From CAYPLH01 sp964411505 (GTDB taxonomy: Bacteria; Bacillota; Clostridia; CAYPLH01; DUMO01), in NCBI GenBank assembly GCA_964411505.1, contig CAYPLH010000025.1, positions 1 to 55,271 on the forward strand: DNA of 55,271 nucleotides, in the 5' to 3' direction. The position numbers were made by a program, and so were the translations under genes. How positions within the stretch are numbered: position 1 is the first letter of the stretch; each line of letters begins with the position of its first letter. Below the pieces are notes generated by a model, which was given only the letters and a program-made list of their open reading frames with translations, searched no databases and had not been told where the DNA came from. Below are positions 16,991 through 27,491 of the stretch, piece after piece.

Positions 16991-17998
16991 TTATGTGCTC
17001 CTGTCATAGCGCACTTTATCCATAATGAACTTTAGAGGCTCACCACTTATAAACCTTTTTATGTTTTCTATACAGATCTTTTCATATTTTAAAAGCTCTC
17101 CTGGTCTTTCAGGCCACCACACCTTGGAGCTGTTATGACATGTCAATATCAAATTCTCCCACTTTCGTGCCGGGTGTCCTTCAGGGAGCCTGTCATTGTC
17201 TGCAAGCACATCTAGTCCTGCACGGAGCCGTCCTTTCTTAAGCTCTGCAAATAAGGCAGCTTGGTCAATAATATCTCCCCGGGCAGTGTTAATTACTATG
17301 CCATTGTCCGGAAGCAATGAAAGAAGCTCTGCATTTACCGAACCCTTTGTCTCCTCACTCAGACCTGCATGTATTGCTATTGCTTCTGATTTTTCGAACA
17401 GCTCCTTAAGGCTGTCTGTCTTGGTGCAATACTCAGGAAGTTCCTTGACATATGGGTCAAATACATACTGTTTTGCGCCAAACATATTAACGATTTCAGC
17501 AAAACGCCGTCCTATTACTCCAAAACCATATAATCCTACTTTAAGCTCTTCAAGTGTCCCTGATGTAAATTGATTTTCTAAAAGACCCCACTTATCGTTT
17601 CTGACATTCATGATTTTAATGTGCAAATCTTTCAACACAGCCAGCAGCAAGCATACAGCACCTTCAGCTACTTCATTTGCAGGAGCATCCCCCCAGTTGG
17701 TAACATAAATCTCAGATTCAATAATTTTTTCCGGAATATATTTTTTCAACTCACCTGTGATATTGCAAGCATATCTCAACTTTCCGGGATTTTCTACTAC
17801 TGCTTCTGGCACTGGCATAGAACCCCACATTGTTAATACAATATCATTTTGACGAATCATTTTTGCTCTTTCGCTATCTGGAATTTCACTGGCGTCAAAT
17901 ATCAATGTCAGCTCACCCAATTCCTTAAGTGCTTCCACGAAAGGACCTTTCGTCGGCATTCTGGAATCCGTGTTTCCAAGGTAAATCATTTTCAGCAT
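16991..17998 (-). CDS. D-isomer-specific 2-hydroxyacid dehydrogenase
   Basis: A 335-aa NAD(P)-dependent enzyme reducing 2-oxoacids or oxidising 2-hydroxyacids. The Rossmann motif VGLYGFGVIGRRFAEI lies near residue 154, the catalytic Arg is in INTARGDIIDQAAL, and the His in LTCHNSS. The segment that normally reads DVFE reads DVLADND here, so the usual catalytic Glu may be shifted or replaced; this needs an alignment. It sits between the 712-aa protein and the FAD oxidoreductase in one leftward operon, probably handling a sugar-acid breakdown product. RBS GAGGGG. Confidence 0.82.
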   Translation of the reverse strand: MLKMIYLGNTDSRMPTKGPFVEALKELGELTLIFDASEIPDSERAKMIRQNDIVLTMWGSMPVPEAVVENPGKLRYACNITGELKKYIPEKIIESEIYVTNWGDAPANEVAEGAVCLLLAVLKDLHIKIMNVRNDKWGLLENQFTSGTLEELKVGLYGFGVIGRRFAEIVNMFGAKQYVFDPYVKELPEYCTKTDSLKELFEKSEAIAIHAGLSEETKGSVNAELLSLLPDNGIVINTARGDIIDQAALFAELKKGRLRAGLDVLADNDRLPEGHPARKWENLILTCHNSSKVWWPERPGELLKYEKICIENIKRFISGEPLKFIMDKVRYDRST

Positions 17999-18051
17999 AC
18001 AATCGCCCCTCGTATCGTTATCTTAAATCAGTTTTCATTTTATTTTATTCA

Positions 18052-20190
18052 CTATGATAATACCTTAAAATTGTCATAAGTATTAAAAACCATTTTTTTT
18101 ATTGATTGCGCCTCTATATTAAACCAGAATATGGTCTGTTCTCCGCACTTTTTTTTCTCAATTCTTTTTCTTTCAACACATATATCGTAATCACCATTTA
18201 CAGCAAAAGAAATACCTTTAATATCAAATTTATTATTATTGATTATATTAATACTTCCATCTTCCCAGTATATAAATTCAACATTCTCAAGGCTGATCCA
18301 ATAACTTAATAATTCTCTTATTGTTGTTATGTTCAAGTCACCTTTTGCTCGTATATCTGACATCATATCAAGCAACTTATCAAAATTCTTTTTAGAAATC
18401 AGCTTCTCCTCGTGATTTCTTTCTATAAAACTATTATCAGACAAGTTCTCATAAATCCATCCAGGATAAACATGATTTATACATATGCCCCAATGCTCAA
18501 TGAGGTCACTTAAGCTTTTTTTATTATACACACTAAGATCGTTAATTGCAATTGTAGCCCAAGAATAAAAATTATATGTTTTTGTAGGATGCAGCCAGTA
18601 AACAGGAGTACGCATATAATCCTTGTCCCCCATTTGCAATATATCAATGTTGCCATTTAATACACTTGCAATATCCTCAGTACTATAATGCCAAAAATAC
18701 TTAATTCCATGTTTCTCCCAAAGAAGGTGGGCATAATGAGGTGATGAAGCTTGAAGTCCATTTGTTGAAATATTAGTAAAATTTCTTGCATGATCAATCC
18801 AAGTTATGCTATCAAAATTTTCTTTCATGAATTCGAATGCTTCCTCAATAAGTTCAGGTTTTTCATCAATTCCCAATGGTCCTATCCCATGCAGGCATAT
18901 TTCGCATCCATAATTTTCAAGGGCCCTTAAAAACTCAACAAATCTTTGATTCTTTTTGATCGAAGGCTGCTCATAATCGTCTTGATCTTCATTAGTGGCA
19001 ATTTCTTTGCGAAGGAATTCAGTAAACAAGTGGTTGTGCACATTGTCATAGAACACACTTTTGGTGACAGGTATGTTATATTTAACAAACCCACCAACAG
19101 ATTCCGATGGGTCGACAATATCCTCATGCCCATAGTATGCAGCTCTGTGTGATTTAAGTGAGGTTTTGTCAGCATGCTCAGTCCACACATGTGAAGCTAA
19201 AAATCCATATGGGTTAATCATGAGCCTTGGTACATTCTCAATTGCCATACCAACAAATAATGAAAATTCATTTTCACGCTTTTGGTCTTTTGCATAATCT
19301 GACGCATTAAACTCATGAAACGCTCTTTGCTCTACTTTATTGTATGTATATCCAAATGAATCTCTCCTGTACCGATGGTCATGCATATCATCAAGGTTTA
19401 CAACTATCTGCTTTTTATATGTTCTAAGCTGAAGCGAAGAAACACAAGGTGTATGATATATGAGAGCAGTTCTATCGCCAGAGCCGAATTTAACTCCCTG
19501 CTTATCCAACCAATATTCAGATTGGAAATCATTAGTGTCTATTTGTCTGTTTTTTCTGAAAACCTCAACAACTTCATCTTTGAAGTTAAGCAACAAGGAT
19601 TCATTAAAAACTTTAGCCTGTTTTTTGTACTTTGTAATTGTATTTACTACAATCTTTGGCGAATTACTACCAAACAAAAATTTAAGTGATACCGTTGCAT
19701 ATGGTGTTTGCCCTGTAATACACAAGACCTCAGATTTCGGGTCATGCTTTTCCTGAATAAACTCTACATGGATGTTATCAAAATTATTGATCTTATTAGT
19801 TGTTTTTTTTAAAAAAACACTGAGTTTTGCTCCAGTTATTTGGTGCGCACAAAAGTCTTCAGGGATATTGGGTGTTATGTATACCTTGTTATTTTCTATG
19901 CCAATCACTTCAACATCAAGTGTTTTCGGTCTGTTCATAAAACCTCGCCGGTATTCATTTCTCAGCTGTAATTTATCACCTTCTGCAAGCGATTGTGTAT
20001 TATCTGCAACAACATAATCGTCACCTTTTTGCATGGGATAATGAATATTGAATATCTCCCCATATTCCGCATAATATCCTATAGATAAAAGGATACAATT
20101 TCCTGTTTTATCTTTTATTCTAAGAATTTTCTCCTTATCTGTTTCAATAGAATACCACTTGTTTTTATATTGCTTACCACAGAGTACCAT
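18052..20190 (-). CDS. Uncharacterised 712-aa protein of the glycan locus
   Basis: No signal peptide, so cytosolic. Residues 1-220 look beta-rich (an N-terminal sandwich-like part). Residues 240-600 have alternating helix/strand character with acidic and His clusters: VVNLDDMHDHRYRRDSF near 268, CLHGIGPLGIDEKPELIEEA near 455, ITWIDHARN near 480 and YFWHYSTED near 515. This spacing recalls (beta/alpha)-barrel glycoside hydrolase/deacetylase enzymes, but I find no family signature, so activity is unassigned. A short beta domain ends the protein. It follows the two CUT1 permease genes and precedes a dehydrogenase, so it should act on the imported oligosaccharide. RBS GGAGACACCAAA before the ATG. 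Confidence 0.6.
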   Translation of the reverse strand: MVLCGKQYKNKWYSIETDKEKILRIKDKTGNCILLSIGYYAEYGEIFNIHYPMQKGDDYVVADNTQSLAEGDKLQLRNEYRRGFMNRPKTLDVEVIGIENNKVYITPNIPEDFCAHQITGAKLSVFLKKTTNKINNFDNIHVEFIQEKHDPKSEVLCITGQTPYATVSLKFLFGSNSPKIVVNTITKYKKQAKVFNESLLLNFKDEVVEVFRKNRQIDTNDFQSEYWLDKQGVKFGSGDRTALIYHTPCVSSLQLRTYKKQIVVNLDDMHDHRYRRDSFGYTYNKVEQRAFHEFNASDYAKDQKRENEFSLFVGMAIENVPRLMINPYGFLASHVWTEHADKTSLKSHRAAYYGHEDIVDPSESVGGFVKYNIPVTKSVFYDNVHNHLFTEFLRKEIATNEDQDDYEQPSIKKNQRFVEFLRALENYGCEICLHGIGPLGIDEKPELIEEAFEFMKENFDSITWIDHARNFTNISTNGLQASSPHYAHLLWEKHGIKYFWHYSTEDIASVLNGNIDILQMGDKDYMRTPVYWLHPTKTYNFYSWATIAINDLSVYNKKSLSDLIEHWGICINHVYPGWIYENLSDNSFIERNHEEKLISKKNFDKLLDMMSDIRAKGDLNITTIRELLSYWISLENVEFIYWEDGSINIINNNKFDIKGISFAVNGDYDICVERKRIEKKKCGEQTIFWFNIEAQSIKKMVFNTYDNFKVLS

Positions 20191-20328
20191 TTTGGTGTCT
20201 CCAATCTATTATGCATTAATTTTTACTTCCTACCTAATACCGACTGGATACTATTGTTAAGTATTGTCAATGCTACTAATCTGATTATTTGTTTTAAAAC
20301 TACTCTCCCTATTTATTTAATAGCTTTT

Positions 20329-21186
20329 TTATCCCTTTACAGCACCTTCAGAAAGCCCGGCGATAAATGTACGGTTGGTAAACACGTAAATTATTAGAAT
20401 AGGGACAATCGAAAAGGATGCACCTGCCAGCATGATATTCCATTGAGCTGCTGCCATAACTCCATATCGTAAAGATACAACGCCTACCGTTAGTGGTCGT
20501 AGATTAGGCAGGTTCATTGTAAAAACATTAGCATTTACGTAATCATTCCATGCAGCACGGAAGCTGAACAGACCTACAACTCCAAGTATTGGGCGAATTA
20601 AAGGAATGATTACCTGATAGTATATCCTAAAAGGCGCTGCTCCGTCAATGGTTGCAGCTTCATCTAATTCCCGGGGAATCGTATTAATGAACCTTGATAT
20701 AAGAAAAATATATGTACCCATGTTTGCACTTAAAATTATTAAGATAACAGGCCAAAGGGAATTATGAAGATTAAGCTTGACCATTAAAAGATAAATAGGG
20801 CGAAGGGTAACCGTACCAATTGAAATAAACATAGTTACTAAAATAGTTTTTTCTAATAATTTTTTACCCCAAAACTCCCTGCGCGAAATACAGTATCCGG
20901 CCATAGAACATGTAAACAATGATATTATAGTAGTAGCCAGTCCCATAATAATGCTATTCCTTGTATAAAGAAAGAAATTAAACTGCTGCCAAGCTTCAAT
21001 ATAATTATCAAATATCCATTCAGATGGGATTATACTACCACCTAGCATAACATCATAATTGGACTTAAACGAGCCAAAAACCGCATACATAAAAGGATAT
21101 ATAATCAACAGGCAAAATCCAACCAGAAAAACATACTTCACTACTATAATAAATATTTTAAATACATGTTTTAAGTGTTCTTTCAT
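20329..21186 (-). CDS. CUT1 ABC transporter permease (MalG/LplC-type)
   Basis: An inner-membrane permease of 285 aa with about six helices. The EAA loop that contacts the ATPase is EAATIDGAAPFRIYYQVIIPL, and the C-terminus ends FIAGLSEGAVKG as in MalG-like proteins. I start at ATG 21186, which has GGGAGG eight bases before it, rather than the frame's first codon at 21210. It pairs with the permease below and the binding lipoprotein. No ATPase gene is in the locus, so a shared MsmX/MsiK-type ATPase must energise it (known for this transporter class). Confidence 0.9.
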   Translation of the reverse strand: MKEHLKHVFKIFIIVVKYVFLVGFCLLIIYPFMYAVFGSFKSNYDVMLGGSIIPSEWIFDNYIEAWQQFNFFLYTRNSIIMGLATTIISLFTCSMAGYCISRREFWGKKLLEKTILVTMFISIGTVTLRPIYLLMVKLNLHNSLWPVILIILSANMGTYIFLISRFINTIPRELDEAATIDGAAPFRIYYQVIIPLIRPILGVVGLFSFRAAWNDYVNANVFTMNLPNLRPLTVGVVSLRYGVMAAAQWNIMLAGASFSIVPILIIYVFTNRTFIAGLSEGAVKG

Positions 21187-21230
21187 TGTTTCCTCCCTAT
21201 TATTCCTCATTCACTTCCTATGGTTTATAC

Positions 21231-22139
21231 TCAGTTTATGCGCTTATTGGAGAATTTTAAGTAAAGCATTGTAATAAAACCTGTAATTGCTGCAGTTACT
21301 ACGGCAACTGCTGAACCATAGCCATATTGCGGGGCAAATAAAACCTCACCTTGGGAAGGGAAAAATGAACGATACACATAAAGATACATTACATCTGTTG
21401 CACCCGCAGGGCCTCCCCCTGTTAACACCATTATACTTTGGAACCCCTTGAGTGCAACAATTATTGAAAGCATTAAAACCATTTGCATTACCGGTCCCAT
21501 TAAGGGTATTACAATAAAGAATAGTATTTGCATTCTATTGGCACCATCAATTTTAGCAACCTCATACATCTCTTCGGGTATAGTTTGCAACCCTGCAAGA
21601 AAATATATCATATAGTTACCCACAGCGCCCCATATTGCAACAATGATTGCGGTCACCATTGCTAAATCCATTCCAAACCAATTAATAGGGGAACTAATAA
21701 TTGAAGTCCGCAGTAATACCTGATTGACTATCCCATTATACGAATTAAACATAAAGTAAAATACTAGACTCATAACTGCTGTACTAATAATAGTAGGCAT
21801 AAATATAATAGCCCGAAATAAGTTTTTCATCCTGATACCAGAATTTAAAAGTACAGCAAGCAGGAAAGATAGCGGTACTGTAATAATTAACTTTCCTGCT
21901 GCATATACAAAAGTATTGTAAACTGATTTCCAATAATCATGATCCCGAGTAAACAGGCGGACAAAATTTCCAAAACCAATATATTTTTCAGGACGTAGCC
22001 CATCATAGGTAAAAAACACATAACGCAACACCCAACAAAGCGGATAAATAACAAATACAATAAGAAGGACTACACAGGGTAAAACCATTAGGTAAGTTGA
22101 AAAATTTTGTTTTAGCAGTCTTTTTACTTTATCACTCAA
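21231..22139 (-). CDS. CUT1 ABC transporter permease (MalF/UgpA/LplB-type)
   Basis: A 302-aa membrane protein with six predicted helices. The EAA motif reads YEVAKIDGANRMQILFFIVIPLMGP. TTG start with AAGGAG about ten bases upstream. It lies 39 bp after the solute-binding gene and 45 bp before the second permease, so the three are one operon importing an oligosaccharide. Confidence 0.9.
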   Translation of the reverse strand: MSDKVKRLLKQNFSTYLMVLPCVVLLIVFVIYPLCWVLRYVFFTYDGLRPEKYIGFGNFVRLFTRDHDYWKSVYNTFVYAAGKLIITVPLSFLLAVLLNSGIRMKNLFRAIIFMPTIISTAVMSLVFYFMFNSYNGIVNQVLLRTSIISSPINWFGMDLAMVTAIIVAIWGAVGNYMIYFLAGLQTIPEEMYEVAKIDGANRMQILFFIVIPLMGPVMQMVLMLSIIVALKGFQSIMVLTGGGPAGATDVMYLYVYRSFFPSQGEVLFAPQYGYGSAVAVVTAAITGFITMLYLKFSNKRIN

Positions 22140-22178
22140 TTGATCTACGCTCCTTACTGTTTACTCAAGTATTTCAAA

Positions 22179-23567
22179 TCATTTTGTTGGATCAAAATTA
22201 GGAATAACTACTCTTTTTACTGTTCCATCTTTTTCACCGGCATTAAGCCCAGCATTATAACGTGAAGTCAGGTCAGCTAATGCTGCATCAATATCTACTG
22301 CACCAAGAATTATTGCTGCATATGTATCATATGCATTTTTACCTTCAAACTTAAGCCCTGCAGTTTCAGGGCTGACAGGCCATATCATATCAAGAGTATC
22401 TTTCATAGCAAAATCTTCAGCGCCAATCATATCAGGAAATTTTGCAATTTTTGCAGCAGAAGGAACTACAATAGTTCCATAACCTTTTTCCTGATATTCA
22501 GCAAGGTAGTCATCTTCTAACAGATACTCTATATATCTCCATGCAAGGTCGGGTACTTCAGATGATATTGAGATACCCCATGACTTTCCCGCATTGTTGA
22601 TATTAGTTTTACCTGATGGGTTTTCGGTGCCAATACCCGGAATAGTAACAGCACCCCAGTTGCATTTTGTGGGGAATTGTCCATTTTCCGCGTAAATCGC
22701 TGTTTCCCAGTTCCCATTGATGTACATTCCTATTTTACCGGCGGCAAATTGCGTGCGAAGAGGGTCAATTTCAAGTCCCTCGATTCCAGGAAACATTATT
22801 CCTTCTTCATACATTTTGCGATAAACACTTAAAATAGGTTTCATTACAGAAAAATTAAATTTGCCGTTTATAAAATCATAGGAGAAAAATCCATTACGAC
22901 GAGCAGTCTGATCAATAACACGATCACCTACTGAGGCTGTGGACTTCAATTGCATAGCATAGCCATATATACCATCTTTTCTACCCCACTCAGTAATCTG
23001 TTTTGCATAATCATACATTTGTTCAGTAGTTTTCGGAGGTCCAGGTAAACCAACTGCCTCAAAGATATCTTTGTTGTATATTAGGCGGAATGTAATACCA
23101 CGCTCAGCAAGAGTGTATAGTTTCCCATCAATAGTATTAACCTCATCAATCATAAAAAGGTTCCCATATCGTTGTTTTAAATCATCGGTTACATACTTAT
23201 CAAGGGGCTGAAGCATATTGCGATCCAAATAATAACGAGCATTGTTCAATACTTGAAAGATGTCAGGTGCCTGTCCACTAGCTACAGCAAGTTCCAGAGT
23301 TGTTGCATAATCCTCAGTGAACACCTCCATCTTCACATTCAAATCAGGATTTGCATTGTTAAACGCAGCTCTCTTTTCTTCTCGGAATACAAGGTCTGCT
23401 CGCTGATTAGTCCAAAGCAGAATTTCTGTTTTTTCCGCAGACTGTGTTCCAGGATCATGGAGAGGATCAGTATTCCCCGAAGATTGCGGTGTACATGCAG
23501 AAAACATCGCAAGAAGTAAACAGCATACAATTATGCCTCGTGCAATAATTAAGACATGTTTTCTCAT
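22179..23567 (-). CDS. Extracellular sugar-binding lipoprotein (CUT1)
   Basis: A 462-aa solute-binding protein. The signal sequence ends in the lipobox FSAC with Cys25 as the lipidated residue. The mature part has the SBP family 1 pattern: TEILLWTNQRADLVFREEKRAAFNNANPDL at the start, then AGKIGMYINGNWE in the middle. The closest functional class is binding proteins for oligosaccharides under YesMN control. RBS AAAGGAG. First gene of the transporter operon; its promoter carries the 42-bp element shared with the glycosidase operon. Confidence 0.9.
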   Translation of the reverse strand: MRKHVLIIARGIIVCCLLLAMFSACTPQSSGNTDPLHDPGTQSAEKTEILLWTNQRADLVFREEKRAAFNNANPDLNVKMEVFTEDYATTLELAVASGQAPDIFQVLNNARYYLDRNMLQPLDKYVTDDLKQRYGNLFMIDEVNTIDGKLYTLAERGITFRLIYNKDIFEAVGLPGPPKTTEQMYDYAKQITEWGRKDGIYGYAMQLKSTASVGDRVIDQTARRNGFFSYDFINGKFNFSVMKPILSVYRKMYEEGIMFPGIEGLEIDPLRTQFAAGKIGMYINGNWETAIYAENGQFPTKCNWGAVTIPGIGTENPSGKTNINNAGKSWGISISSEVPDLAWRYIEYLLEDDYLAEYQEKGYGTIVVPSAAKIAKFPDMIGAEDFAMKDTLDMIWPVSPETAGLKFEGKNAYDTYAAIILGAVDIDAALADLTSRYNAGLNAGEKDGTVKRVVIPNFDPTK

Positions 23568-23638
23568 AAATATTCTTCTCCTTTCATTATGCTGATTATC
23601 TGTTGAACCAGCACATTAGTTTTTTATTTTTCAGTATA

Positions 23639-23704
23639 ATTATATAAGCCAGATCAAATGCAAACAATGAGGTTCATTTATGAAATTACTGAGGGTATTA
23701 TATG
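23639..23704 (-). promoter_or_regulatory. Promoter and 42-bp operator-like element of the transporter operon
   Basis: Minus strand: a 42-bp element (plus coordinates 23663-23704) ending ...AACCTCATTGTT, an 18-bp gap, then TATAAT (23639-23644). The last bases of the element form the -35 region (TTGTTT, 17 bp from the -10). The same element, 34 of 42 bases identical, occupies the same place at 31215-31256. A weak -35 overlapping a conserved upstream element is typical for promoters activated by AraC-type regulators. Confidence 0.75.
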
Positions 23705-23721
23705 TTTTTTACAGTGCTTAG

Positions 23722-25359
23722 TTAATTATTCTTATTTGCTTGTGTACACTTTAGAAAATCATTCGGAGTAAACCCTGTCTTCTTTTTGAACAACTCGCTA
23801 AAGTAGCGTACATTAGAATAACCAACCATCTGTGCAATCTCGTAAACCTTATATAGTTTGGTACAAAGAAGTTCTTTCGCCTTCTCTATACGGATATGTA
23901 TGAGGTAGTCGGTAAATGTCATGTCAGTTATCTCTTTAAAAATTGCAGACAAATAGGTAGGCGTAAGCCCTATCACATTAGCAATAGAGTTCAATGATAT
24001 ATTTGAGTCATACCCAGTTTCTATGATGGTTTTTGCATGCTCCACATACCTTTGTGACTGATTTTTTATATTTTTCTGAAGAAATGCGCTGATGTCAAAA
24101 AGTTCATCTATCAGCCATTTTTTCAGCTCATATATAGTGCCAAAATGCTTTTCGATATCCAGATTATGCTCAAGGAAAGGCGTTCCTATATTCTCGTTCA
24201 AATAGCTTAATACATTATAATATATAACCAGATAGAGCTTTTGCACTGCATCTATAAGTTGAGTCGGATAGATATTCTTATTCACAATAAAAAACTCATT
24301 TATAATTAAGGATATTTCACCGGAATTTGCTATCCTTATTGCACCTGTAAGACGGTTCTCTACATCATTGTAGCGAACCTTGTCCTCTAAACGCACAGAA
24401 CTTATCTCTGAATAACATATTACAGATCCACTGCCACCGAAAAACTGGTGGTCTATAGCTTCTTTCGCCTGTCTAAAGGCTGTCGGAATTTGTAAAATAT
24501 TATCGAATATTTTTGATATGCCAATGGAAAGCATAACATTCATATCTTTTAAAACTTTCTGGCAAAACCCATTTGCCATTTGCAGTAGCGTATCTACAGC
24601 ATCTTGTTTGTTTTGAGGCTTATAATTAAACAAAATACCTATTTCATTTTTCGAATAGCAAAATGCAGCACATTCATACTGTTCGGAAAAGTATTCCTCT
24701 CCTTCACTTGCTATAATGCTAGTGTTGCCTTGTTTTGCTTGTTCCTCAAGTTGGTCATCTATATTATTCTCTCCTGCAAAACTACTGCTTACCTTAATTA
24801 ATGCAAATATCATTGATCCAAACATTATATTTATACCCAAAAATACAAACTGTTCTTGTACATATTCAATGGAAAGAGCATCAGAGTGAGTGACTAAATA
24901 ACGAAAATATTCATCTTTTAGCAAGGGTAAGCTGCGCCGTAACTGTTCTTTTGTAATATCAACTTGTTGTCGCTCTTCTCTTTCTTCATCTATCTTTATA
25001 ATCATCTTCTTGAGTACATTGTGGATGTCATCAACACTTGCAGGCTTCAAAATATATTCATCCACATTTAGGCGCAATGCTTTTTGCATATAAGTAAAGT
25101 CATCATAACCACTCAAAATTATGAATTTAATCCCTGGAAATTTATATTTTGTTAACTCGATTAATGCCAGCCCGTCCATAATTGGCATTTTTATGTCAGT
25201 TATCACGATATCTGGTTTAACCTTTTCAATTAACGCATAGGCAGTTTGACCTGTTTGTGCATAGCCTTTCATATCTAAGTGAAGACTACTCCAGTCAGTT
25301 AGTTTAATTATTCCTTTGATTACGTCAATTCTGTCATCTACAATAATTACCTTGTACAA
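23722..25359 (-). CDS. Response regulator, REC + AraC-type DNA-binding domain (YesN-like)
   Basis: A 545-aa cytosolic regulator. An N-terminal receiver domain (residues 1-120) has phospho-acceptor Asp55 in DIVITDIKMPIMDG and Lys in YILKPAS. A long middle linker follows, then two AraC helix-turn-helix motifs in the last 100 residues (ISLNSIANVIGLTPTYLSAIF and VYEIAQMVGYSNVRYFSELFK). TTG start, overlapping the sensor gene by 13 bp. The partner is the kinase upstream. It most likely activates the transporter and glycosidase operons through the 42-bp element (inference). Confidence 0.9.
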   Translation of the reverse strand: MYKVIIVDDRIDVIKGIIKLTDWSSLHLDMKGYAQTGQTAYALIEKVKPDIVITDIKMPIMDGLALIELTKYKFPGIKFIILSGYDDFTYMQKALRLNVDEYILKPASVDDIHNVLKKMIIKIDEEREERQQVDITKEQLRRSLPLLKDEYFRYLVTHSDALSIEYVQEQFVFLGINIMFGSMIFALIKVSSSFAGENNIDDQLEEQAKQGNTSIIASEGEEYFSEQYECAAFCYSKNEIGILFNYKPQNKQDAVDTLLQMANGFCQKVLKDMNVMLSIGISKIFDNILQIPTAFRQAKEAIDHQFFGGSGSVICYSEISSVRLEDKVRYNDVENRLTGAIRIANSGEISLIINEFFIVNKNIYPTQLIDAVQKLYLVIYYNVLSYLNENIGTPFLEHNLDIEKHFGTIYELKKWLIDELFDISAFLQKNIKNQSQRYVEHAKTIIETGYDSNISLNSIANVIGLTPTYLSAIFKEITDMTFTDYLIHIRIEKAKELLCTKLYKVYEIAQMVGYSNVRYFSELFKKKTGFTPNDFLKCTQANKNN

Positions 25360-27086
25360 AAAGCCATATCTCCCTCCATTTTTATTTTAACTTCTACAAC
25401 AAACCTTTTGTCAGTATAGTTATTCTGATATATTTCTAAAGAAGCATTATCCTTATAAGTTAAGTATAAGCGCTGAACTATATTAACAAGGCCATAGCCC
25501 TTTTTGTATTCAACATTCAAAACTTTATCAATCTCATCCTGTCCCATTCCGCAACCATTATCTGAAACCCGTAAAATAATTAAAGAATTTTTAGAAAAAA
25601 TATCAATTCTTATTAATCCTCCCGAATGCATTTTTTCAAAGCCGTGAAGAATGCTGTTTTCAACTAAGGGCTGAAGCAGAATCTTAATTATGGGGTATGA
25701 TAATATATCTTTTTCATAGTGTATCTCATAATCAAACTTTTCTTTATAAATTATTTTTTGAATTTGCAAATAACTCTCTGCGTGCTGTAGTTCGTTCCCC
25801 AATGTAGTTATTTCCTTCCCCTTATTAAGACCAAATCGGAATAAGTTTGAGATCGCTAGTGCAATATCCGCCACAAGCTTGTTACCATTTTTCATCGATA
25901 GCCAGTACACACAGTCAAAAGTGTTATATAAAAAATGGGGATTGATTTGCGCATTAAGAGCTCTCAACTCCGCTATACGCTTCATTTCTTGCTCAGATTT
26001 TACCTCTGAAACTAAAAGACGAATTCTATCACACATATTATTGAATACATTAGCAAGCTGCCCGATTTCATCATTGTATTTTGTTTTGAAATGCACACTA
26101 AAATTATTATCAATCGAATGTGTCATCATTTGTTTAAGTTTTTTCAGCGGACTGGTAATAGAATTTGAAAGCATAACCGCTAACAATGAAAAAAGAAGCG
26201 TACAAAACATTGTAATTATCAACATAAGGCTTTGTACAGTACGAACATCCCTAAGCAATACACTATTCTCTTGCATACAAACAATTGCCCAATCATTAAT
26301 ATTAATAGGTTTACTGTTGATCTGCCACTTTTGTACATTATCACCGGCAAGCACCTCCATAATTTTGTGTTGGCGTTGTGGATCATTAGAATCAGAAATT
26401 ACAACCTCACCATTATGGTTTACGATATATAGTATTGCATTTAGGTTATTAGAGATACTGACCAGTCTTTGACGAAGTATTTCTGCATCCAAATTGATAA
26501 TTATGTGCCCGTTAAATTCCTCATTGGCAACACAGATAGGCATTGCTATAGGGACTACTTTTTTGTTACTGCGGAACATCTCGTCCTGCATTACAGTACC
26601 CCAATATATCATCTTTTTTCTCTCAATTTCACTGTAAATTTGTGTTGCTGAAAAATCGGAATACTCGTCTAACATAGAGTTGAAATTATAAAAATAATAT
26701 TTATCCGTGTGAATATATATTGAACTGATTAATTCATCACTTGATTTTATCTGGCTGAGTTTGCTAGGAATTCTTGAAGATTCAACCGCATAGGATTGTT
26801 TGTCCTCATAAAGTAATTGTTTCATTGTATTTATAAAGTCGGTATCAAGCTGTAAAGAGATAATTTTTGATAAAATATTAGATAATTCCTCATTAAGATA
26901 ACCTGCAGACTGCTGCATCACTTCATAGACATAACGACCAGAACTGTTCTTTATCATTCTTGATGTATAAAGATATACTGCGCTTGAAGAAAGAAGAGAA
27001 GATAAGGTAATAAGACTCACACAAAGTAGAATCAGCTTACGTTTAACATTCAAATTCATAAACCTGACTTTGATTTTTTTAAACAT
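25347..27086 (-). CDS. Sensor histidine kinase (YesM-like)
   Basis: A 579-aa membrane kinase. Two transmembrane helices (about 17-40 and 286-309) flank an extracellular dCACHE-like sensor. A HAMP segment (TSPLKKLKQMM onward) follows, then the His_kinase motif INPHFLYNTF with His384 and a GHKL ATPase with NSILHG (N box) and DNGCGMG (G1). RBS GAGGAG. Members of this class sense oligosaccharides outside the cell or through a binding protein and phosphorylate a YesN-type regulator. Confidence 0.9.
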   Translation of the reverse strand: MFKKIKVRFMNLNVKRKLILLCVSLITLSSLLSSSAVYLYTSRMIKNSSGRYVYEVMQQSAGYLNEELSNILSKIISLQLDTDFINTMKQLLYEDKQSYAVESSRIPSKLSQIKSSDELISSIYIHTDKYYFYNFNSMLDEYSDFSATQIYSEIERKKMIYWGTVMQDEMFRSNKKVVPIAMPICVANEEFNGHIIINLDAEILRQRLVSISNNLNAILYIVNHNGEVVISDSNDPQRQHKIMEVLAGDNVQKWQINSKPININDWAIVCMQENSVLLRDVRTVQSLMLIITMFCTLLFSLLAVMLSNSITSPLKKLKQMMTHSIDNNFSVHFKTKYNDEIGQLANVFNNMCDRIRLLVSEVKSEQEMKRIAELRALNAQINPHFLYNTFDCVYWLSMKNGNKLVADIALAISNLFRFGLNKGKEITTLGNELQHAESYLQIQKIIYKEKFDYEIHYEKDILSYPIIKILLQPLVENSILHGFEKMHSGGLIRIDIFSKNSLIILRVSDNGCGMGQDEIDKVLNVEYKKGYGLVNIVQRLYLTYKDNASLEIYQNNYTDKRFVVEVKIKMEGDMAFCTR

Positions 27087-27491
27087 AAAGTATTTCTCCT
27101 CTGCATATAATACATAAAACTCATTTAAGAGTCTAAATCAAGTTTATTTTTATTCAAAAATTTTTTTACTCCTTAATAAATTTAAGATTTATACATCATC
27201 CTGTTTTTGTTAATCACATCACGTTTTCAGCCTAGCTAGAGCAAAATTAAACTGCTTATTATTTACTACATAATTATACTCCAAAGAGTGAGTTAAACTA
27301 ACTTCACATACAATATATTCTTCAGACAAAAGCACTCTGACACTATACATTGATGTGAAGTTCAACTAATATGCTTTTCAGGATATAATCATTATATTGA
27401 ACTTTGGATTATATTTCAATGGTAAATAACTGCAAAACATCAATGGAATTACTAGTGGTTCTTCGATGTTCATATTTACTATTACACCTGT
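27087..27491. other. Intergenic region between the kinase and sulfatase genes
   Basis: 405 bp without a gene. It holds the 5' region of the yesM-like gene and the 3' region of the sulfatase gene. Short inverted and direct repeats based on GTGAAGTT/AACTTCAC occur at about 27295-27312 and 27352-27368 and could be regulatory sites or a weak terminator. No consensus promoter is convincing. Confidence 0.35.
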